Positions 20,852 to 39,042 of a stretch of 64,000 nt of DNA are shown piece by piece. The position numbers were made by a program, and so were the translations under genes. Origin of the DNA: Chamaecrista fasciculata (lineage: Eukaryota; Streptophyta; Magnoliopsida; Fabales; Fabaceae); NCBI GenBank assembly GCA_003254925.1, contig QANZ01022989.1, positions 45,367 through 109,366 of the forward strand. Direction: 5' to 3'. Under the pieces are notes generated by a model. The model was not told the origin of the DNA. It did not search any database and was given only the letters and a program-made list of their open reading frames with translations. Position 1 is the stretch's first letter. Each line of letters opens with the position of its first letter.

Positions 20852-23800
20852 TTTACGTTGCTACTATCAAGCTCTAATACCTTCACAATAAAAAAAAATA
20901 AAATAAAATAATATCTCAGCTCGTCAATATTCACACTCCATTCTTAAACTAAAACAACCATGCAAGGAAGGAGGAAAAACAAGAAGAAAAGGTGGTAATA
21001 TGCCACAAACTTACCTTTGTGCACAACTTCTCAGCTTCCTTGAAGTCTTTGAGCTTCAACATACATGCAGCATTATTGAGGTTGCATGATATTTTCAATA
21101 CCTTTGTCTGCTGTTTTTCCTCATCAGTGAAGTTGGAGTCATATTCAACATACCTCATAGCCTGTCACCGAGAAAAAGACCCCAATTTTTGTTAGATATA
21201 GCCATTAGTGAGCCGATTTGTATAGACTAGAGCCATTTTCAAGTTTACCTTTTTATATCTCTTTGATGCTCTTTCGTATTTACCAGCCTTGAAATATGCA
21301 TTCCCCTCTTCCTTTTTCTTTCCAGCTGCCTCAATCTTCTCTGGTGTGTTCATATCCCATGCCTCCTTTTCCTGTTTCCAGTTCATTAGAAATTAAGTAC
21401 ATCATTTGAATTAGTTATAACCATTTGATTTATTTCCTACAGATTATTAAAACAAATAGAAAGACTCATGGTTCTCACCTTCTCAAAGGAAAGCAGCTCA
21501 ACTTTATAATATACTGTTGAATTGGGAGGAACATTAGCCAATTCTTGGGGTGACCCAGAAGCACCAAAAGCATATTCAGGTTGTATGGTCACCAGTGCAA
21601 TTTCCCCTTTCTTCATGTTCTTCACAGCTTGATCGAGTCCCTCAATTACTTGCTCTAAACAATAATCGCTTTTAGATTTACCTTAGTATTTCAGTAAAAG
21701 AAAAACACAATCAGAAAAACCATTTCAAACAAGTATCCAACATACCTTCATCAATTTTGAACTCAAATGGCTGCTCATCATCGTGACCCTTCTTAATGAA
21801 AACAGTCCCATCTTGCAGTTTGCCAACAAGTTTCACTGAAACAATAGTAAAACAAATGTGTCCGATCAAGAGCCTCATCATCATGTATAACAGAGAAAAG
21901 GAAGAAGGAGAAACATGGCTTTCAAAACTTTACCTTGAACCACAGATCCATCATTTGGTCGTTCAAATTTCTCCCCCTCCTTCAAAGTCTTCTTGATAAC
22001 TTTCTTATCCTTGGTAATGTCAGATACATTCTTCCAAGACACCAACTCCAGATTTATTTGGAGTGACGCATTAGGAGGTACACCACCTTCATCCCCAGAT
22101 GCTGGCCTTCCATTCTCACCAAATGCATCTGCAAAACCCGAATGTCAATGAACTTACGCAAACAAAACAAACAAACAAACAGTTGTGATAGCAAAAATGT
22201 AACTCACATTGTGGCTTCACTGTTAAGAGGACTTTCTCTCCTTTCTTCATTGTTTTCACAGCCTTAGCCAAAGCAGGACAGAAATAACCATCTTCAACTG
22301 TGAATTCCACCCCATCAGATGTCGAAATGAGAGTCCCATCTTCAAGCCTAGCTTCATACTTAACTGCAGCACAAAAAAAAAAAAAATTGAAGCTTAGGGA
22401 CGATAATGAAACATAACCACCATCAAACATGTCAATCTCAAAAAATATAATTGAGACAAGTTACCAAACACTTCATCCAGGTCCTTTGGATTTTCCCAAC
22501 TCTCTCCTTCAGTGACTATTTTCTTCAATATGCCACCATCCTTGCATATGTCCTTCACACTCGTCCAAGACAGCAACTCCACATCAAACTGTAAAGTTGC
22601 ATTTGGGGGAATAGTTGGAGGAGACCCAGATTCTCCGTAGGCCAATGCTGGTGGTATTGTGAAAATGGCATTTTCACCCTTCTTCATGGTTTTGATACCT
22701 TCGTCCCATCCCTTAATCACGTGCCCTGAAGTAAACAAGATTACAAAGATATATCTTATATTATACAGTTTCTCCAACTTGATAATATCGGACGTTTATT
22801 GATCTGGGTGGTCTAATGATGCCACTTCACAGTTATATGCAACTGTAGATACCCCAAATTGCATCTTAAAATTTTCCTAATAATCTTACTTACAACACTC
22901 GGTAATTTCAAATAGAATCGCACGTAAATCATAACTTGCTACTGCAGTCTCATAACATTTTATTGTAACCATGGTTGTCAAACTCGAGTTTTAAGTTGTA
23001 AACTCGTAAACTCGTGAGTTTACCTTAAACTCGGCGAGTTCACATCAAAGTGTTAAATTTTTGGCCAAAAATTAAATTTTGGCTCATATCTATTGCTCAG
23101 TTTCCAATTTGGTCCCAAATCTTTTTTTGTTACACTTTTAGTCCAATATCTTTGGGTTAGATCCCAATTCCCATATCTTTTTTTTGTTCCAAATTTGGTC
23201 CCACATTTTTGGATCAATCACAGAATTAGTCCTATATCTCTGACTCAGGTGCATAAGTGGTCTTATATTTTTGTAAAAGAATCAACTAACGATTGATCCT
23301 TTTGCAAAGATATAGGACCAAATTACGACCTTTTGTAAAGATATGGAACCAAAAGTGCAACAAAAAAAGATACATGACTCTAAATTGGGAATTGAGCAAA
23401 AAATATGGGACCAAATTTACACTTGGATAAGATAATGAGTTTATGACTATTTGAATTTTGAAGAATTAATAGTGTTATATTATGTCATATTTGTGTTTAC
23501 TTTAATTTAATTTTACACTTAAAGTAAATGATATATAAGTGTAAACTTTATCTTGCATACTTACGTAAACTCGGTGAGTTTACGATTCGAGTTTACCCCC
23601 TTCTACGAGTTTACTTAAACTCTCGAGTTTGACAACTTTGATTGTAACATGCCACAGATTAAGGACACAAAAGTAGATTATCACATACCTTGCCCAAGCT
23701 TGAACTTGAAAGGGGTTCCCCTATCACGGCTAGAATCGAATTGGGTTCCATCAAGTAATGTTCCAGTGTAATGAACTGCAACATTATTATATATATATAT

Positions 23801-24336
23801 ATATATATACACACATTTATAACTCCTTCAATCATCAAAAGAACAAGAAATAAAAATAAAAGAAACCTAACTAAAGAATCACTGGAATCATTGACTAATT
23901 TATATTTAGGGTAAATTACACTTTGGTATCCTGTTTTATAGACTGATTTAATTTTGGTACCCTGTTCTATCTTTTTTATGGTACCAAAGTATTTGTGAGT
24001 ACCAAAAGTGATGTTTTGGTACTCTGTTATTTGCAGAAATACTTTAGTACCATAAAAAAAAAGATAGAATAAAATAATAAATCCTGAAAAAAACAGGTGA
24101 CAAAGTGAAATCGATCATTAAAAGTAATTTACCCTTATATTTATACCTTCAACTTCGTCTCCAGAGTTTGGAGTCTCCCAACCTTCTCCTTCCTTAATCA
24201 TCTTCTTCTTCAGCCCATTATTACCAATCTCCTTCTCCTCTCCAACCTTAAAAATAGGGCTAACTGTATCATCATCCTCGGGAATCCCCATGTCTCCCAT
24301 GTTGGTTGCGGTCGGGAACTCAAAATCGTCATCCAT
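20365..24336 (-). CDS. FKBP62: Multi-domain peptidyl-prolyl isomerase FKBP62 (ROF1)-like
   Basis: Twelve exons join in phase, giving 575 residues: 24147-24336, 23689-23775, 22465-22725, 22208-22363, 21934-22128, 21746-21835, 21479-21654, 21249-21371, 21015-21161, 20753-20880, 20515-20635 and 20365-20418. Three FKBP domains (about 55-155, 170-270 and 287-385) precede a TPR region (about 395-510) and a basic, potentially calmodulin-binding tail. Domain 1 keeps the expected active-site residues (HYTG, QFDSS, HVIKGW, LAYG); domains 2 and 3 lack the FD pair and the tryptophan, so only domain 1 is probably catalytic. In Arabidopsis, ROF1 binds HSP90 through its TPRs and supports acquired thermotolerance; the same role is inferred here. 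Introns 1 and 2 hold MITEs, and the 3' exons are tandemly duplicated. Confidence 0.93.
22970..23640. mobile_element. hAT-type MITE in FKBP intron 2, with a further nested repeat
   Basis: The termini pair as CATGGTTGTCAAACTCGAG and, reverse-complemented, CAAAGTTGTCAAACTCGAG, with more inverted repetition inside. A perfect 8-bp duplication ATTGTAAC (22962-22969 and 23641-23648) fits the hAT pattern nTnnnnAn. A second inverted-repeat unit, about 23066-23416, sits inside; its arms carry the phrases 'aatttggtccca' and 'ttgctcaa' shared with the element at 62486-62880. No coding sequence. Confidence 0.75.
23909..24134. mobile_element. Mutator-type MITE in FKBP intron 1, beside the splice donor
   Basis: A 226-bp element with termini GGGTAAATTACAC and GTAATTTACCC, flanked by a perfect 9-bp duplication TTATATTTA (23900-23908 and 24135-24143). 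Reading the gene on the minus strand, intron 1 starts at 24146, so the donor reads GTA and the target duplication follows directly. It belongs to the same family as 34545-34973, 59526-59919 and 62023-62391. Confidence 0.9.
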
Positions 24337-24849
24337 GGCGGATTCAAGATCGAACGAACGCAGTAAATGAAGTGAGAAAATAGAAATGTGAATGGAAGAG
24401 ATCGGAAAAGTCGAGAACTTTGAGGCAATGACGAGAAATTATCGAGAGTGAGTTTTATAGTGACAGAGTCTCTAGAGAGTTCGAAAAGTCTAGCGATTTG
24501 AAGATGGTTCCAGAATTACCTATTCTTTATAGCTTTCGTGATCATAAGAAATGGATCGATTCCTAAAAAATCTCCGAATTTGGCACGCAAAAAGACTGAC
24601 ACGTGAAGATCCGACACTGAAGCGGTTTATCGTTATTTTTGAATGGGATTTTCAGATTTTGGGTCTTTCGTTCCTGAATTGGGCTATGTTGGACATTGTC
24701 TTAATTTTTTGGCCATGTGACATTGCCTTAATTAGACATTCTGAAACATAAAACAAAGTGTAAAAATTAATGATGACACTGAAAAAAATGTATTTATTTA
24801 AATTTATCCTTTTTTAATAAAATTATTAAAGTTTAATCCTTGAAAACAT
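24337..24849 (-). promoter_or_regulatory. FKBP62-like gene promoter with a candidate heat-shock element
   Basis: This is the leader and promoter between the FKBP ATG and the foldback element. A TTCCAGAA core (TTCnnGAA) lies at 24508-24515 with another GAA nearby (24500-24502), about 170 bp upstream of the ATG, and an imperfect TTCGAAAAG follows at about 24479-24487. ROF1 genes are heat-induced in Arabidopsis, so a heat-shock element is plausible. The last nine bases (24841-24849) are the left target duplication of the palindrome. No clear TATA box was found. Confidence 0.45.
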
Positions 24850-25813
24850 GGTTTATTTATATAAATAATATAAAAAAAAAAGTATTTAGATTTTTAGGAA
24901 AAAAAAAAACTATTTAGATTTTTGGGACACTCGGATATGGTCTGAGTGTCCCAATACAGGTGGCCCAATCACCCGGTGCCACGTGGCACCGGGTGGAATT
25001 TTTTTTTTAAACTTTCTTTGGGTTTGACTATTTTTTTGGGACACTCGGATGTCATCCAAGTGTCCCAAAAAAATTTAAACCGACCAATCACGCGGTGCCA
25101 CGCCACGTGGCACCGCATGATTGGTGCGGTTTAAATATTTTTTTGTGGAGGATGAGGCCAATATAATGGGGGGGTTGGGTAAATGGGTTGAGGTTTAGTG
25201 AGAGAAATGTGAGATTGAGAGAGTGAAAAAAAAATCTAAGAGAGAAAGAAGGAAGAAGAAAGAAAGAAGGGAGAAGAAGAAGGAAGAAAAATATGTAAGT
25301 AAAAGTTTTAGTATTGTTAATTTTTTTTTNTAACTCTTAAATTATTTTTAAAATATAATTTTCAAAAAAAAAAAATAACAATACTAAAACTTTTACTTAC
25401 ATATTTTTCTTCTCCCTTCTTTCTTTCTTAGATTTTTTTTTCACTCTCTCAATCTCACATTTCTCTCACTAAACCTCAACCCATTTACCCAAACCCCCTC
25501 ATTATATTGGCCTCATCCTCCACAAAAAAATATTTAAACCGCACCAATCATGCGGTGCCACGTGGCACCGCGTGATTGGTCAATTTAAATTTTTTTTGGG
25601 ACACTCGGATGACATCCGAGTGTCCCAAAAAAATAGTCAAACCCAAAAAAAGTTTAAAAAAAAAAATTCCACCCGGTGCCACGTGGCACCGGGTGATTGG
25701 CCCACCTGTATTGGGACACTCGGATCATACCCGAGTGTCCAAAAATCTAAATAGTTTTTTCTTTGTCCTAAAAATCTAAATACTTTTTTTTATATTATTT
25801 ATATAAATAAACC
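24850..25813. mobile_element. 964-bp near-palindromic foldback element (Mutator-like)
   Basis: The two halves are near reverse complements from GGTTTATTTATATAAATAAT at the left to ATTATTTATATAAATAAACC at the right, with a loop at about 25330-25363 that contains the window's only N (25330). A perfect 9-bp target duplication TGAAAACAT flanks it (24841-24849 and 25814-25822). Each arm holds smaller perfect palindromes: a 26-bp one centred on the G-box CACGTG (24970-24995 and 25670-25695) and a GGGACACTCGGAT...CCGAGTGTCCC one. The left arm also has a GA-rich tract longer than its partner and a 5-bp insertion in the second CACGTG palindrome. It has no coding capacity. Confidence 0.88.
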
Positions 25814-25822
25814 TGAAAACAT

Positions 25823-28057
25823 ATAATTATAATTAATTTAATTTTTTATTAATACATTAATTTAAATTTAACAATAAATATAATTTTTTATCTTCAATTG
25901 TAATTTTAATCAAACTTAAAATTACATTAAAGTTGTCATTAAATTTTAGATGATATCTTCTTTTTTTCTTGTGTAAATTAGAATCAAATATATCTATATA
26001 GCCGCTTTTTTGCTAGCAAATACGAATCAAATATATCTATATAGCCGCTTTGATTCGTATATAGATATATCTATATAGCCGCTTTGATTCGTATATGAAT
26101 CAAATATGTCCACTGTGGACAAGAAATACGAATCAAATACGAATCAAATATATCTATATAGCCGCTTTTTTGCTTTTGGGGCCGCTGATGGCCCTATTTA
26201 ATTTTGACAGTGTTAAAAATCTCTCCCACGTTAGGGTCTTTTTCTTTGAGAGTGATATTTTGTTTTTAGGGTTTTGTGGCAACGACTGGATCAAGGATCC
26301 AATGATGTCGATCCGGTTTGACTTTTTTGCGGCGGAAACTGTGGACTAGGCATTTCATGACGGTTTCTAGCTCCCACGGTGGCTTCCTAATTTGGTTTTG
26401 GTTTTTGGGTGCTTACTCCCTTCCTATTTTAGATGGTTTTTATTTATGTTTTCAGTTATTTAAATGATTGTACATTTAGTTGGATCTTTAGATGACAACT
26501 GTCAAGAGGATTGCAAATCTCCCCAATTGATATCTTGTCTAGTATTGTTGTTTATGTTAGGGAGGGGTTAACTAATTTTGCTTTATTTTCGTTCCTTCCT
26601 CTTGAATGAATTATGTTTGAAGAAAAACAAAAGAAAAGTATTTATTATCAATAATAATGATTAATCTACTTACCACGAGTCTTTAATTTAAGAATTAATA
26701 GCTGCCGGTCACATAATGATCTCTGCAACAAAATTTCGATTGGTAATTTTAATTAAATAATTAAATTGATTATAATTGTATTTGTTAGAGATCAAATCAT
26801 ATAACTTCATCTTTAAGACATAATGCCTCTTTGATTCTTACTCCAAAGAATAACTTTTTAAAATTATATTTTAAGAATTCATAATATCTTTCAGTAGTAT
26901 ATTTTTTTAGTATTTGATGTTTTAAATTTTAAAACTAAAAAATAAAATAGTGTTATTAAACATTTTTTTATTTTTTTAAAATAAAAAATCGTTTTTAAAT
27001 AAAAGAATTAAACATGTCTATAATCTTTTTAAAAACTAAATCATTAATTTACTCTACCACAAAATGTAAACTTTATTTTTTATTGTTTCTAACTAATATT
27101 ATGATAGATTGATAGTTCTTAATCAAAGGACTTTTATGATAGATTGATAAGAATATTTTCTAGTGAAAACTTTTATCCTCGGATTTTTCCCTCTTGCAAG
27201 GAAAAACTATAATTTCTGAGGGTTCCTTTTACGTTCATAGAAAAAACTACTTGTTTTACTCCCAATCATCATATATACTCTCTCCCTCCCTAAGTGTATG
27301 AAAGAAATTTCTTTTACTGAATCTGCATATTGGATTTTGATAAAAAAAATTTATTAATGTGATGTTGGTTACTGTTTGGTGACTCTTTATTCTTTTAATA
27401 TATTACATTCGATTGACAAAGATAAATTCTTAGAGAAGGCATTTATTTGATTGAGTTACTATATCCCATCCTCTTTTTTTGGTAATACAATTAATTAAAA
27501 AGATTGTTACCAAATTTATTTTTTTTATCTAAAATGAATACTATTAATTTAGAAAAATTATATCATGTAATTGTTAGTGCCCAATGGCCAATACTTTTGG
27601 TGCAATGGTTGTGGGTGGGTTTTGACCCCGCTTATGTTATTGAATTATTGATTGTAGTGACGTTACTCTTGCTCAATCCTGAATTCAGAATTACCATAAC
27701 ATGGTCAAATTTAATTGGCAAAAGTATTTTTCTGGTCTTCAAATTTTACATTAATTTTTAATTTCGTCCTAAATATTTTTTTGTTGTCAATTTTATTCTC
27801 AATATTTTACATTTTGATCAATTTTATCCCTTAACTAACTTATTTCAATAAGTTAACAACAAACTTCATCTTGTTTGTTGAGTTAGAATTTGAGCATCAA
27901 AATATGAAATAATGAGGACGAAATTGCTAGCAAAAAGCCACTGTGGACAAAATTTTTGCCAATTAATTTGTGTCAATACTTTTGTAAATGATATTTAGTA
28001 GTTCTTTTTTGCCAAAATAATATTTAGTAGTTAGTTTTGACTTTTGACATGATTGTT
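25823..28057. other. AT-rich intergenic DNA with repeats
   Basis: No supported gene. It contains the minisatellite at 25980-26166 and a 26170-26620 stretch of higher GC that may be an unrecognised transposon remnant. A possible small foldback lies at about 27710-27964, with ends TTGGCAAAA and TTTTGCCAA. The remainder is low-complexity AT-rich DNA. Confidence 0.45.
25980..26166. repeat. Complex minisatellite of the motif TATATCTATATAGCCGCTTT
   Basis: The motif occurs at about 25989, 26031, 26066 and 26148, interspersed with GAATCAAATA and its reverse complement TGATTCGTAT, so both direct and inverted repetition are present. The units are imperfect and irregularly spaced. Confidence 0.7.
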
Positions 28058-29165
28058 TTTTAAGGTTAAATAGTCATTTTGATCTTCAAACTATAAGATT
28101 AATTTCATTTTAGTCGTAAACTTATTTTTGTCCATTATGATTCTTGAACTTTCACATTTGTTCAACTGTTAATTCAAAATATGGATTCGTCTAGTTTTTG
28201 TCACTATTTCTAACTTGAAGCTTAGATGAACTATTTCTTTTATATATATATATATATCATAATAAGTCAATTGACAAAGTAAAAAAGAAAAATTTTCATT
28301 CGTTGAAACAAAAATAAATCACAAATTTATCTCCAATTTTATGACTAAAAATGAAAAATGATGAACCTGGTTTTGGCCGAGTTGGAAGTCGCCTGCAAGT
28401 TAATGAATGCACAGGGGTGGCCCTGCGATTCACCTCCGATGCTTAAGTTAGTAAGAGTTTGAGCACAATAATCTCTCTAAGATAGTTAGAGTGCGTACCT
28501 CTGCCCAGTGTGATGGGCTTGCCTTTTATACTAGTTGAGAATGATCTGATGGGATCTTTCCATATTTGGTTGAATGACTGATTGTGATCTCAGCCGATTT
28601 GGCTGATCTGATTGTGATCTTCAGCTGATCTGATTGTGATCCTTGGCTCCCATGTACTTTCCTTTCTTGTGAGGATGCCTTAGTGGTCAAGGCGCTATTA
28701 ATGAGATAATCAATCAGCGGGATCTTGATTGACCTCTGATTGATTCCTGAATGATTTGGCAATGTTTCCTTATTCTCCTTCGCGTGGACGCCCTATTGTT
28801 GGCGTCCTTAACTGACGTAGGAGCATGAGGCGTTCACACCTGGGTGACCCCCATGTTGGGCTTGCTCGCTATTGGTCTGAGCCCTTTGGGCCCCCAAATT
28901 ATTAGGCCTATTATCAAAAAATTTTCTTTATCTCTTTGTAAACTCATTTATTATGACACATATGAGAGAAATTGTCCACCTCAACTGCCTAAGTTAGAAA
29001 TAACGACAAAAATTGAATGAAATCATATTTTGGACCACTGGTGGAAAAAAAATTATAAGTTTGAGGTTCAAAATAAAATAAAAAATGGTTTTAAGAGCAA
29101 AATAAAACTGATTCTATAGTTTGAAGACCAAAATGAGATTTTGACCTTTTATTTTAAAAAACAAT
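28058..29165. mobile_element. Foldback MITE interrupted by a solo LTR
   Basis: The left arm (from about 28058, containing cattttgatcttcaaacta) pairs with the right arm (to about 29165, containing tagtttgaagaccaaaatg). Ends are approximate and no clean target duplication was read. A related element lies directly downstream at 29234-29560. The LTR at 28359-28916 was inserted into its middle. Confidence 0.6.
28359..28916 (-). mobile_element. Solo LTR of a Gypsy/Copia-type retrotransposon
   Basis: 558 bp bounded by TGAT...ATCA with a 5-bp flanking duplication AAAAA (28354-28358 and 28917-28921). On the minus strand it starts TGATAATAGGCC, carries a TATA box (TATAAAAGGC, about 28530) and then a downstream region (TTACTAACTTAAGCATCGGAG) of a type common in plant LTRs. 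No internal retrotransposon domain lies on either side, so recombination between two LTRs probably left this one. Superfamily not determined. Confidence 0.75.
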
Positions 29166-29233
29166 ATTAGATATAAAAACGATTAAAACATATTTATTGT
29201 CATATACAATAGAAATTAAATTAATTTTTTTAT

Positions 29234-29560
29234 ATGGTCAAAATCTTATTTTGGTCCTCAAACTTTCTTTTCCCGTTAGTTTATAAACTTTCTCATTTGT
29301 TCCATTGTTATTTTTCTTTCTATTTGTCAATTCACTTTATTGTAATTGTCAATTCACTTTATAAGATACATATGAAAGAGAAGTTATCAAAGCCATGTGA
29401 CCAACTTAAAAATAACAACAGAAATCAAACAAAATTATGTTTTGGACAGACTAACAATGTAACAAATGAGAAAATTTGTACAAAAATAAAGCTTGAAGAC
29501 TAAAATAAAATTTATTCTATAATTTAATGATCAAAATGATATTTTGAGCTAGTTTGCTTC
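29234..29560. mobile_element. MITE-like foldback related to 28058-29165
   Basis: Inverted arms begin about GGTCAAAATCTTATTTTGG and end about CAAAATGATATTTTGA, with internal pairing around ttgttccattgtt and aacaatgtaacaaatga. It shares phrases with the neighbouring interrupted element. No target duplication confirmed. Confidence 0.5.
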
Positions 29561-29874
29561 CCCAGTGACAAAAACAGAGTACGCAAACTGAACCTGATTT
29601 CTACGGCAGCAGCTGCGAAATAGTAATAGAATTATGATGATAGTCGTCGATCCCAATTGTTGACGTTAAAAATTAAGGCTTTGAGTGGCGATTGATTCTC
29701 ATAGATTCGAAAGAAAGAACCCTCTTTTAGTCTTCACACACCTAACCTCCCTCCCCTTCCGGTGACCCCTTTCTCTCTCAATTCTCAAGGGGTCGCCTTT
29801 CTCTCTATCTCTGTCTTTCCCCAAAAATTCCCAATTCGATTTCTTGAGCTTCGCTACAGAAGAATCAGACAACA
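29561..29874 (+). promoter_or_regulatory. SEC23 upstream region and 5' leader
   Basis: The sequence shifts from repeat DNA to a CT-rich leader (about 29715-29830) just before the SEC23 ATG at 29875. No clear TATA box, as is common for constitutive genes. Confidence 0.4.
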
Positions 29875-37164
<7,290 letters not shown>

Positions 37165-38496
37165 AAGAGTTGTAGATGATGGTAAAGACTGACACTGTTT
37201 ATAAATTTTGGACATTGGTTGGGAAATTCACCCCCAGGATTGTGCTGTTCCATCCAGTTATATTCCTTTTCTTTCCTTTTTCTTCTGAGGAGTCAGAGTC
37301 CATACCTATCGAAGATTAAGGAAAGAAAAACCGATACTTGTGAGATTCTTGGAGGTTGTGAATTCTGATCAGGTTGTTTCATGGAGAAAGTAAGGGAGGG
37401 TTTTGGGTTGAAGTGTGGAAAGAAAGGATAAGATAACCAACCAAGTAAATGAGGGAGTTTTTATGTTTTTTTGTTTCCTTAATATATTAGTTCTGATCCA
37501 GATCTTAATTTTGGGGGTCTTTTTTTTTTTATCTTTATTTTATGCATATAGATTGTGTTTACATGCTCCCTAGGTTACATATTTAAATCATTTTGTCTCT
37601 TCACAAGAGTTTGATATAACTTTATTCTTATGGTTCTTCGTTTTAGAACTTTTATTTGAAGTCATGTATGAGTTGAATTGAGCATACAATAGATGTCTAA
37701 TTTTAATTTGGGTGTGAAGTGTGAACTCCTTTTTCTTTTTTTCCGTAGAAAGTGTGAACTCCTTTATTGGACTAGGTTTTGTGTGGTGATGGCCTGGCAG
37801 TCCTGCGTTCTTGTATATTTAATACAAGATAACTTTTTTTTAATAACAGATAACTATTTAGTATTAAAGGTTAAATAAATCGGCTTTCTTTTTTGGATAC
37901 TAAATAAATCTAGTTAGTTGAACTGAAATTTCGACAAAGTTAACTCTTTTTTTTTTGTTAGAATTAATATTATGATTCAATTAAAAAAATATATGATTTT
38001 GTAATGTGAAAATTTTACAATTCAAGCATAACCAAAGGGATTTTGTCAATAAAATTGATTATTTAAAAATTTTCCTCTGTAAATTAAATTTCAAAGTACT
38101 ATAAGAATTGAAAATAATAATTTACAGACAATATAACAATATGATGTTTTTTTAACAAAATATTGTTGTATTAATTTATTATTTCCAATTCTTATTTTAA
38201 ATATAGGAGACTCTATATTTAAAATTATAGAAATTTACAAGGAGACTCTAATGCGAACGATTGAAACTTTTTAAATCTATTATTGATTGTGTTAAGAAAA
38301 TTGATTATATATATATATATATATTGTAATTAACACTTAACAGTATGAATACAGTCCCTAAGCACATGCAAATATATAATGTAAATAATGAGTTATAATT
38401 TTTGTAACAACTAACACATATCTTACTTTGAATGATAAGCTTGATAATAAATAAATAGTATATAAGATAAAAATGATTATCAAATATATTTATACT
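37165..38496. other. SEC23 3' UTR and AT-rich spacer
   Basis: About the first 350-450 bases are SEC23 3' UTR-like. The remainder is AT-rich without supported genes, with a TA run at about 38309-38325. Confidence 0.5.
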
Positions 38497-38505
38497 AAAA
38501 TAAAA

Positions 38506-39042
38506 GAGGAAACCTACTATTTGGTCCCTCCTTTTTCACAGTTCCAACTACTTGGTCCCTGCATTTTTTAAATAGACTATTTGGTCCTTCAAAAATTAAA
38601 AATGTCTACTATTTAGTCCCTCATTTATCATAATCATCAACTATCAGACGTTAAATGATTACATATCACTGTTAAATGTCACTTTGACATTCTAATCACA
38701 TAAACTAACCAAATCGGACCAACAAACACAATTAAACCGGCCTAAAGTTGACTCAGACCCTAATATTTGTATTACATGTGAAACTTTCATAAGGCATAAA
38801 CTATTGAATCATTCCCAAATATGAAACCCTAGGTGGTTCTAAATAGTTAAATATGTGGCATTTACATGTTACATGTGCACTTAACGGCCAGGTTAAATAT
38901 TGATGTTAGTAACAAAGATAGGCTACAGGGACTAACGAGTTGACATTTATAATTTTTGAGGGACCAAATTGTCTATTTCGAAAATGCAGGGACCAAATAG
39001 TTGAAACTGTGAAAAAGGAGGGACCAAATAGTAGGTTTCCTC
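38506..39042. mobile_element. MITE upstream of PRD1 (relative of 11699-12293)
   Basis: Termini are GAGGAAACCTACTATTTGG and its reverse complement, with a perfect 9-bp duplication AAAATAAAA (38497-38505 and 39043-39051). It shares the phrases TATTTGGTCCCTCCTTTTTC and 'ggtccctgcattttt' with the nested element at 11699-12293. Its right third and flank are tandemly duplicated. Confidence 0.9.

Noticed and set aside
24946..25779. Short open frames inside the palindrome (with FFKLSLG or WDTRMTSECP-like translations)
   Set aside because: They mirror each other from the two arms and arise from the inverted repeat; no start context, codon bias or domain.
26095..26349. 84-codon frame after the minisatellite
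   Set aside because: It starts inside the repeat and has no recognisable domain or splice context; perhaps a transposon remnant.
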